Assembly (NCBI GenBank): GCA_963920575.1
Contig: OY986973.1
Coordinates: 19,139,851 to 19,203,850, forward strand
Source: Narthecium ossifragum
Taxonomy: Eukaryota; Streptophyta; Magnoliopsida; Dioscoreales; Nartheciaceae
Length of the DNA stretch: 64,000 nucleotides
Direction: 5' to 3'
The notes beneath the pieces are model-generated. The model made no database searches. It worked only from the letters and a program-made list of their open reading frames with translations, and was not told where the DNA came from. The position numbers and the translations under genes were made by a program. The stretch's first letter is position 1, and every line of letters starts with the position of its first letter. Below, piece by piece: positions 56,401 to 64,000 of the stretch.

Positions 56401-57130
56401 TTATAGAGCACCCATTCGTCCCATTGCACCTATACGTCCAGTATAGCACCAACTCCGTCCGCTGCATGATGTTTCGTCTATCTTGTGTGTATTATATGGT
56501 GCAGTGTAGTATACTTTTTGGTGCAATGTAAAAACTAACCGTTTTGGGAACCAACTGTAAAAGTCGCTATACGTGTATTTTTTTGTGATTGTACGCGTTT
56601 TTTTTAAACAACGCGTGTTTATCTACAGTTGTTAACTACTTCATGAGTTAACATTGTAAGTACGCGTGTAGAGCGAAAACGCATCCTACCACACGTGTAT
56701 TTTTTATTTTATGTGCGCTATTTCTTTTATATGTGTTGTTGTTACAATGTACGCGTATTTGTATGTTGTTACAATCGTGATTCCACCTATCATGCGTATA
56801 AAATAATATACGTTCCAGTGTACGTGTATAACCACTAACGAAGGAAAAAACAAGTAGAATAAAACATATTCACGTTGATATCCACCATGTGTATGTTGTT
56901 AAGCTGTGTTAGGCATTTAATGCGACAAGACAGACATTTAATGCGCCGGGATGGGGCAACATTTAATGCATTTTGTGGCATGCATGTATGGATGACCGGC
57001 ATGTATAGTTAGGGATAATTTTGGAATAAGAGTTGTTTAGGGTCCTATTATGCAAAAAATTAGAGCCTGGGGTCTTGAAGTGCAAAAAGTGAAGAGTGGA
57101 GGTCTTATTTGGCAAAAAACTCCAAGGAGA

Positions 57131-57285
57131 GTCTCGTCTAAAGACGACAATGCCCTCATACATTTACCAGGTAAATAAGAGATCATGAGAGATACTTAGA
57201 TAATGGAGAGGGCTAAGTTGGAAAACATCACAACTATTAAATAACAAGATAAAATGACAAAAAGAGGAGCAGGACGAAGAGCTGC
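57131..57285. other. Spacer between element E1 and solo LTR C
   Basis: No gene is seen. The last five bases (GCTGC, 57281-57285) are the left flank of solo LTR C. Confidence 0.5.
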
Positions 57286-59497
57286 TGTCACGCCCTGACC
57301 CGCGTAACCTACCTACTGCGGAAATTTTGGCGAGGTTTCCCTCTAATCATAGTGGTCTCCCTATCAATTCATAATCATCCTGTATTAACATACAATTATA
57401 AACCTCAAAGACTGAAACTGAATAGATACAAATCTTCAACAGGGTAAAAGTTATACAAAATATCTCCCGTAGGAGGCTAGTTAAACAAAAGGTAGAACAG
57501 ACGATCACCGCACCTCAAGCACCGCCAGACGCCGCCACGTCACCAAACACCGGCCCGGTAGGGGCGACCGAGGAAGAGCTAGTGCCAGCACTTGCAAAAC
57601 GCAGCCCGAGTAGGAGTAAGCACTAAGTTCAGCAGGGACACTACACTATGACACTCACAAAGGAGAGAAACACAACAGTGTCGCCCTCAAGCAAAGGCTG
57701 GGTGTACACAGGGGTCCCATAACCCCACCGCGTGTCCCTGAATGGAGGCCTCAGTCATGCTCCTCAGCCGAACTGGTCACATGCTGGGTTGCCCTCAGCG
57801 AGGCAGGAAAACAGTACTGCCATCTCACTAGTAGGAAACCAACACTGCTAGGCGGGCAGCCAACACCGCTGAGTAGGCACAACCTCTACCAAAGAGACAG
57901 TGAACCGTACACCGGCTATACCTCAACACTCGGCTCGAGGCCGACACGACCTTTAAACATCAAGCCACATGTATTCATGTCATCTAACCCTATCATCGAA
58001 AAACGACTGAATACTACAAATCGAGTCCTGAACCAAGCTACCCCCAACGGTCCTAGAGTTAGATCCGGACTACCCGAAAGCCCCGGATCGGTAATCAACC
58101 CATCGGTAACGTCCTACACAGATGCAACTAATGCACAAAGCAATGCATGTTATGAGCACACGCAGGAATATACAGATAAGCATGCATCAGTCTGTGATTG
58201 TATATCAAACAAGGTCTGGGCACGGCACCCTACCGGCCCGGGGTGGTGAACAGGTAAATAAGGTCTAGGAGCTGCTACCAACTGTCAGTAGTCCACCACA
58301 ACACCTGCATCAGGAAGCAACCCCGCAAACAACAGCTCACAGATAAAGCCCTCGGCGCACGCCGGCATGCAAGGCTAGGAAAAGCTGTAGGGCTACCGAC
58401 CCGTTTATTCTAAACATCCCGGAAGTCATCACTCCCCCGGTTCACCACTGCCCCTATTATAGGGCTAACATGCTTAAACATATGTACCAGATATAAAACA
58501 GTAGAGAAAACCATCATACAAAGCCCCGCCCCGCCCCGCCCCGTGGGCAAAAGCCACTTAAAAACACCACTCAGCCACTAAGAGATCGATCTCCCTTCCC
58601 AAGGGGATCGATCTTCTTAGCACTTGGGAGAAACTCGTCCCTATTAACCGAAGGAGATCGATCTTCTCCATCAGAAGGATCGATCTTCTTCGTGACATGG
58701 AACCCACCACCTCAACCCAGGCAGGGATCGATCTCTCTCCAGCCGAGGGATAGATCCTGCTCTGGCTGGGCGTGACACCCCACAAGGGATCAATCTTCTC
58801 TCAAGGGAGATCGATCTGAATGGGTTCTCCGGCGACTGGACGGTGTGAAATACCGCCGGAAAATACAACCAAATCCCCCAAAACTCTGGGATCTGGTAGA
58901 TCAAGATCCCACGAGTCCAAAACCGGTGAAATCATTGAAAACAAACATGTATTTTAACAGATCTAAGCAGAAGATCACAATCAAACCGGAAAAACTCCAA
59001 AAACCCGAAGGATTGTAGGTAGGATCCCTACCTATGCAATAGCAGCTTCATTTCAAGCCACTAGGCCTTAGATCTTCCTCAAATGAAGTCAAATCCAGCA
59101 AGAACACGGTTGAAAACTCTGATTTTCCAAAAAAATCAAAAGAAAAGGTTTCGTTCGTTTTATAGACAAACGAACTGACTCAAGAGAGATTGATCTCTTT
59201 TGAGAAAGAGATCGATCTTCCTTGCCAAAATTGGGTTTGACTTTCTGACACTAAGAGATCGATCTTTTAGCTAGGGAGATCGATCTCTTAGGTGCAGAAA
59301 GCTAGACTTGGGCTAAAACTTAAGCCCAAGCCCGGATCTTTCGATCTCGGGTCCCACTAACCATTCTAGCCAAACATTTTCACAAACATGGTCAGTGTGC
59401 ACACACGCGGGTGTGAAACTAGCCGCCAAGGCGTAATTTACCAAATTGCCCTTGCGGTCCACGACGAGCCACAGGAGTAGAGGGACGGGTCCTCACA
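57286..59497 (-). mobile_element. Solo LTR C (2212 bp), LTR A family
   Basis: It starts TGTCACGCCCTGACCCGC and ends GACGGGTCCTCACA. On minus this is TGTGAGGACCCGTCCC...GCGTGACA, matching LTR A (26307-31352) along its length. Flanks are GCTGC (57281-57285) and GCTAC (59498-59502), a five-base duplication with one change. GATCGATC or AGATCGATCT copies cluster at 58580-58820 and 59190-59290. No internal retrotransposon sequence is attached. Confidence 0.88.
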
Positions 59498-59617
59498 GCT
59501 ACTAACTCCCTCTTTTATAAAGGAGGTAGATACGTGCACAACTGAGGGACTCCTTTGAGGGGATGGATATATAGAGGGCGAGTAGGTTGTATTCTCGGAC
59601 CATTGACCACCATCCCC

Positions 59618-60960
59618 CGAGGAATTTTTTACGTTTCTATACCCCCGAAGATGGCTTTTTGCGTTTCCATCCTCTCTCCTAGGTTTTTTGCATGTTGATA
59701 CCATGGCAACATACATGCCATGCCATGCCATATGATGTGGCATGACATTTAATGCGACGATGACGGCAAGAGAAGACTAGTGTCAGGGGGATATTAATTA
59801 CGCCACCATGGCAAGCAATGTGTTTCCCATGCGTGGTTAGGCGTGTTTCTATGCGTGGTTAGATGAGTTTCTATGCGTGTTTACCAAGCATTTATGCGCA
59901 AAGTATTTCCCATGCGTGATTAGGCGCGTTTCTATGTGTGATTAGGCTAGTTTTATGCGTGGTTACTAAGCCTTCATGCGATTGTATTAGTGGCACTCCA
60001 CGTGGCTACATCTTATCTGACACATTAAATATGACGCATTCGTGAGAACACATGCGCATTAAATACTCTGTCGTATTACCACGTGTGGCTATCACTATAC
60101 GCACACAGAAAGTATGCTAATGTCGCATGAAAACAATACTCGTGTTTCTCAAATGTCAAATAAATAAACATAAAAAATACATAAACACGCATATGTTTGT
60201 TCACGTGTTGTTAAGGTGTTTCTGTGCGCTATTTCACAAAGGGATCAATACTTAACATGTGAAAGTTCTATTTGTTAACCATATGGGTTGCTGTGGTTAC
60301 ATGTTAAGTATTGATCCCTTTGTTAAATAGCACACAAAAAACACCTTAACAACGCGTAAACAAACATATGCGTGTTTATCTGCTTTTTATGCATAATTAT
60401 TCGACATTTGTGAAACACGAGTATTGTTTTCATGCGACATTAGCATACTTTCTGCGCGCGTATAGTGATAACCACACGTGGTAATGCGACAGAGTATTTA
60501 ATGTGCATGTATTCTCACGCATGCATCGCATTTAATGCGTCAGAGTATTCTTTTGCTATTGACTAGTAAGATGTTGCCACATGGAGGGGTCATTAATGCC
60601 CCTAATACAACCACAGGAAGGCTTGGTAATCACGCATAAAAACTCGTTTAACCACGCATAGAAACACGCCTAACCACGCAAGGGAAACACGTTGCGCATG
60701 AAGGCTTGGTAACCACACATAGAAACTCGCCTGACCACGCATAAAAACGTGTCTAACCATGCGTGGGAAACACGTTGCTTGCCACATGTGGCGCAATTAA
60801 TGTCCCCCTGACACCAGTCTTCTCTTGCCGTCACCGTCGCATTAAATGCCATGCTACATCATATGGCATGGCATGACATGCATGTTGCCATGATATCAAA
60901 CAAGGAGATAGAATGGAAATGCAAAAAACCATCTTTGGGTGTATGGAAACGAGAAAAATT
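59618..60960. mobile_element. Long foldback element, 1.34 kb, nearly all inverted repeat
   Basis: Arms of about 640-660 bases (59618-60260 and 60299-60960) are inverted copies around a 38-base loop. Landmarks include GGGATCAATACTTAACATGT facing ACATGTTAAGTATTGATCCC at the centre, and TGGCATGACATTTAATGCGACG-type sequence in the outer arms. CATCCCC occurs at both outer edges (59611-59617 and 60961-60967), a possible target duplication. Inside each arm the phrase CCATGCGTGGTTAGGCGTGTTTC-like sequence repeats about five times. It has no coding capacity. The phrase CATTTAATGCGAC is shared with element E1. Confidence 0.88.
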
Positions 60961-60967
60961 CATCCCC

Positions 60968-62117
60968 TGAGCTGCTTCTTAAGTCTCGAACGGAGCGGCA
61001 TTCGAGGTGGAGAAGAACTATTGTTGGCTATGTCCTTTAATTGGTTACTCTGCAAAGAACGGAATTCCGTAGTGTGGACTGTGGACTGATATTGGGGTGC
61101 CACCTAGGTTGCTTGCCATTCGTATTAAAAGGTAAGCAGCTAAAAATTGGAGGATGAAGGTGGCGCAGGGTAAACGTGAACCTCTCTATGGGAGAGACAA
61201 CCAGATTTCTCAAGAGGAGAAACCAAAAACCCTAATTTTCATTCATCATCAAAACTGGTCCTTACAAACCCTAAGTCCTCCTTTTATATGTTTAAGGAGA
61301 GACCAAACCAACTCATACATGGGCTCGGATATGACTTAACCTAATCCAAGTAACCAAACCCGGAATTCAAATAAGAAAAAACCGATTAGAAATAGGAAAT
61401 TTGCTAAAAATGAAAAGACCGAGCAAACTGCCTAAAAATGAAAGATTTTCACTAAAACGAGATTTTAAGCCAAAGGAAAAGGAATCTGGAGATTCGGAGG
61501 TCAAGGTCATGGAGAGATCTTCGATCTCCGATGAATCATGACGAGCTCGTCGAGCCGGTTGTTTCGACTGGTCGCACGCTACGATCGGACGTCGTGGTCG
61601 AAAGTTATGCCCATCCGACGATCGGGGTCGTACGGAGATCTGAGTCGGACGGATGAAGTCCGAATGCGTCCGGATCACCTCGGGAGCTGCTCTGGATCGG
61701 ACTCGATCAGGTCTGGGCTTGGTCCTGCATCAGAAGGGATGGCATGATAGAGCTCCAGAACCTGCACTAACACATAGAAGGGCAAGGTCTTGGTTGGGTA
61801 ATTCAGGTTGATGCGTGACTTGGAGGGCTATGGATGGGAGAACTGGAATTGGGGCGTTTTGTCTTGCAGATGGGGTGGGGGATGGATGGAAACTCAACGC
61901 ATCTATGGTAGTGGAATCTGTGGAGATGGCAGAGATTAAGCTGTGAGTTGTGCTTTCAAGGAGAGGCTTGGGCAAGAGGGGAGAAATATGTGTGAATTGA
62001 ATCCGATTCCAGTGAGATGTAGTAATAAATCCTCTAAAGTAAAGAAAAAAAATACATTATTAACATACGGTGAAGGTAATAAATCCGATTTCAAGGAGAG
62101 GCTTGGGCAAGAGGCAA
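60968..62117. other. Unresolved repeat-like sequence
   Basis: No intact gene is seen. A GC-rich block at 61530-61740 (CGATCGGACGTCGTGG, GGATCGGACTCGATCAGG) and the segment around 61200-61340 containing several AAACCCTAA phrases look like pieces of LTRs. The phrase TTCAAGGAGAGGCTTGGGCAAGAGG occurs at 61949 and again at 62090, a local direct duplication of about 140 bases. Confidence 0.4.
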
Positions 62118-63126
62118 GAGCATCTCCAACGCAGCCGGCAAATGCACTTTTTGCTCAATATTTGGAGCAATGGAGTTGGTGTACTCCAATGCTTTCCCTT
62201 CTAAAAAAAAGTGCTCAATATTTGGAGCAATGGAGTTGGTGTACTCCAATGCTTCCCCTTCTAAAAAAAAAGATTCCTTCAATAACAACATTACGGTGAA
62301 GGTAATTAATAATAGAAAAAGAGTTTATAAAATACAAAAAATATTATATAATTATATATAATATAGAAAACATTGCAAAATTACTAAAGTAAAGAAAAAA
62401 ATACATTATTAACTCAAATACAGAAAACATTACATTTCAACTATTAATAATAAAAAGGTTGTATAAAAGAAAAAATACTAATATTTCGACAGGTCATTAT
62501 TCACTGCCACTCCCGCGTGCACTTCCTCCGTTTACTAATAAAAAATACTAACGTTTTTATCTATATTCAATGTTTTTCACGTCTTAGTACATATTAAATT
62601 AAAATTCTCAATGTTTAATGTGTAAGATTCGTCTTCATTTTAGTATTCTGCACAAATACCTTTAGATAATGTAATTACAATTAAAATTAATTTAATTAAA
62701 AACCTACTTACTGATGTATAATTTAAAAACCCAATGATAAAAAAAATCAGTAAAAAATAATTTATTTACAATTAGATAAATAATAATTGAAAAGTATTCA
62801 ATATTAGTCTTGTTTTGTAGGGATTGACAAGAGTTTTCCATTGAAGTATTATTTATTCTAAATAAATAAGTAATTTTAAAGCTACGTTAATTATTGTAGT
62901 TAAGGTACTTTAACTATAGGATATATTAGTAATTTGGAATTAGATGGGAAGAATATGAAGGGTAATATGTGAATTATAAAAATAATTAAATAAAAGTGCA
63001 TCCAACTATCATTAGCTGCATAAATGCAGCTTTTGGGGGGAGCTTCATAAATGCAATAGCATTTGAAGGCCGATTGGAGTGGGTTGGGGCTGCAAAAATG
63101 ATTTTGCAGCTCAGTTGGAGATGCTC
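62118..63126. mobile_element. Non-autonomous TIR transposon (1009 bp)
   Basis: It has a perfect 13-base terminal inverted repeat, GAGCATCTCCAAC, with weaker similarity inward (GCAGCCGGCAAA / GAGCTGCAAAA). Flanking triplets are CAA and TAA, so a decayed 3-bp duplication of PIF/Harbinger type is possible. The interior is very AT-rich and non-coding. A 59-base unit (GTGCTCAATATTTGGAGCAA, then TGGAGTTGGTGTACTCCAAT) is present almost twice at 62151-62271. Confidence 0.75.
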
Positions 63127-63319
63127 TAAAGGGAGGCGTGGCCTCCAGTTTTGGCAGCCGATTTGCGTAGTATATGAGCCTTGTCATGCCAATTTGATCA
63201 TCACTGGCAATTGAATTGCTCACAACCAATGGTGAAGGTGTATCACTTGTGGATATATCATCTCTTGGTTTAAAAAAGGACAACAATGTGTTTCTTCTCT
63301 TTCTTTCTTGATTTGCCAT
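63127..63319 (-). pseudogene. N-terminal fragment of a hAT/ZMYM-like protein
   Basis: From an ATG at 63319 the frame reads MANQERKRRNTLLSFFKPRD and goes on for about 64 residues before running into the TIR element that begins at 63126. A basic start followed by SFFKPRD resembles the N-termini of plant hAT-transposase-derived zinc-finger (MYM/TTF-type) proteins, but no zinc-binding or dimerisation domain is included. The insertion has truncated it. Family assignment is tentative. Confidence 0.35.
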
Positions 63320-64000
63320 CACAATGAAAAACCCAAAATCCTGTATAATTTATATGTACGTTCAACTATCTAGTAACTCAAAACAATCACAATAAAATGT
63401 AAAGCTTACGTATAGTATAAAGCAACTAATAAAACAAGCTAGTGTTGCATTCTGAATGACATAACTTCTATTTCATCGCTATATTCTTTAAGACATAACT
63501 CATGAGGACTTCATAGATTATTATGTAGATTGTTAGGAATATTTGTTACAACCAATTCCTAGGAATATTTGCATGAGTATGTGAAGAGAAATTTAAAGCA
63601 TGTCTAACTTTATAAACTAGAAAGTAAGGTTTTGGTTTAAATTGGATACACTGCACTAGAAGATAAAAGAGTCTATGTACTTTCTCATTGCTCACAAGAT
63701 GAGCAATCACTTCACCATCATTGTCTGTACGGAATTGATGATTCTTAAGCTTGGTTCTCAGCTCCTCATGGCTATATATTTCCCCATTTTTCTAAAAGTA
63801 CCAATAAGAGAAAAACTCACTCAGAGCAATTTCCAGGCTTAATTAAAATTTCACTGATTAAAAAAGCACTGACACCTTAAGAGAAAAAACAGGATGGAAA
63901 TATAGGACATTAAACCCATAAGTCGGGGATTTTAAAAGTAATGTTAGTATACATCCCATCTGCAGATTTTAAATAATTATATAGTTGAAGTCGAAAATGA
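63320..64000. other. AT-rich sequence, nothing recognised
   Basis: No gene, terminal repeat or structured RNA was recognised up to the window end. It may be upstream sequence of the truncated minus-strand fragment. Confidence 0.5.

Larger units (their letters stand above)
44566..56570. repeat. Right arm of the large inverted duplication (with insertions)
   Basis: Reverse-complement partner of 37399-40955. It is continuous from 44566 to 46896 and resumes at 55571 after an 8.7-kb PIF/Harbinger insertion. The net length, about 3.3 kb, agrees with the left arm. It lacks the 172-bp MITE present in the left arm. Confidence 0.88.
46812..57130. mobile_element. Element E1, about 1.65 kb, split by the Harbinger insertion
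   Basis: Outside the insertion, 46812-46896 plus 55571-55860 pairs as an inverted copy with about 56780-57130 (shared phrases CCTCCACTCTTCACTTTTTG, AACAACTCTTATTCC, CATTAAATGC, TTCCTTCGTTACTGG-type sequence). These are terminal inverted repeats of roughly 350 bases around a gene-like interior. The left-arm copy (37399-38485) keeps only one terminus. Long TIRs suggest a Mutator-like element, but the exact ends and target duplication are uncertain. Confidence 0.6.

Overview
This is a flowering-plant nuclear genome window. The evidence is spliced genes with GT-AG introns, L1-type LINEs with an RNase H domain, large nested LTR retrotransposons with a tRNA-Asp type primer site, Helitrons, a PIF/Harbinger transposon and many MITEs. 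I could not fix the species. Only three ordinary host genes are visible: a complete 12-exon WD-repeat gene (WDR13 homologue, 14192-19577, minus), an intact single-exon BAHD acyltransferase (31931-33241, minus) and a two-exon secreted defensin-like gene (41512-41855, minus). Almost everything else is mobile DNA or its debris.

Layout. 1-13216: a decayed L1-type LINE (plus strand) split by an 8.5-kb non-autonomous LTR retrotransposon (1084-9630, minus) with a 5-bp target duplication GCAGG. 14192-19577: the WDR13 gene, with a MITE in one intron. 20095-20989: non-autonomous Helitrons, related to a second set at 42062-42817. 21000-26300: low-coding sequence with a motif-rich tract, a strong 38-bp-stem hairpin, tandem repeats and traces of a minus-strand transcript. 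26307-31352: a solo LTR with a second solo LTR nested inside it. 31931-33241: the acyltransferase. 33870-37398: three nested LTRs. 37399-56570: a large inverted duplication, arms about 3.4 kb, whose 3.6-kb centre holds the defensin-like gene; the right arm carries an 8.7-kb PIF/Harbinger element with intact transposase and Myb/SANT-like genes. 57286-59497: a solo LTR of the family seen at 26307. 59618-60960: a near-perfect 1.3-kb foldback. 62118-63126: a TIR transposon that interrupts a hAT/ZMYM-like fragment.

The parts most worth attention are: (i) the PIF/Harbinger element, which looks structurally complete and has a paralogous empty site in the other arm; (ii) the inverted duplication itself, whose two arms act as filled-site and empty-site pairs for two different transposons; (iii) dense arrays of the palindrome GATCGATC (or the GGTCGACC/CGATCGACCG variants) in several otherwise different LTR families; and (iv) a 506-codon frame in the non-autonomous retrotransposon that ends in three copies of a roughly 65-residue repeat of unknown function.

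All identities are from reading the sequence by eye and from memory of protein families. No alignment or database search was run, and percent identities were not computed.
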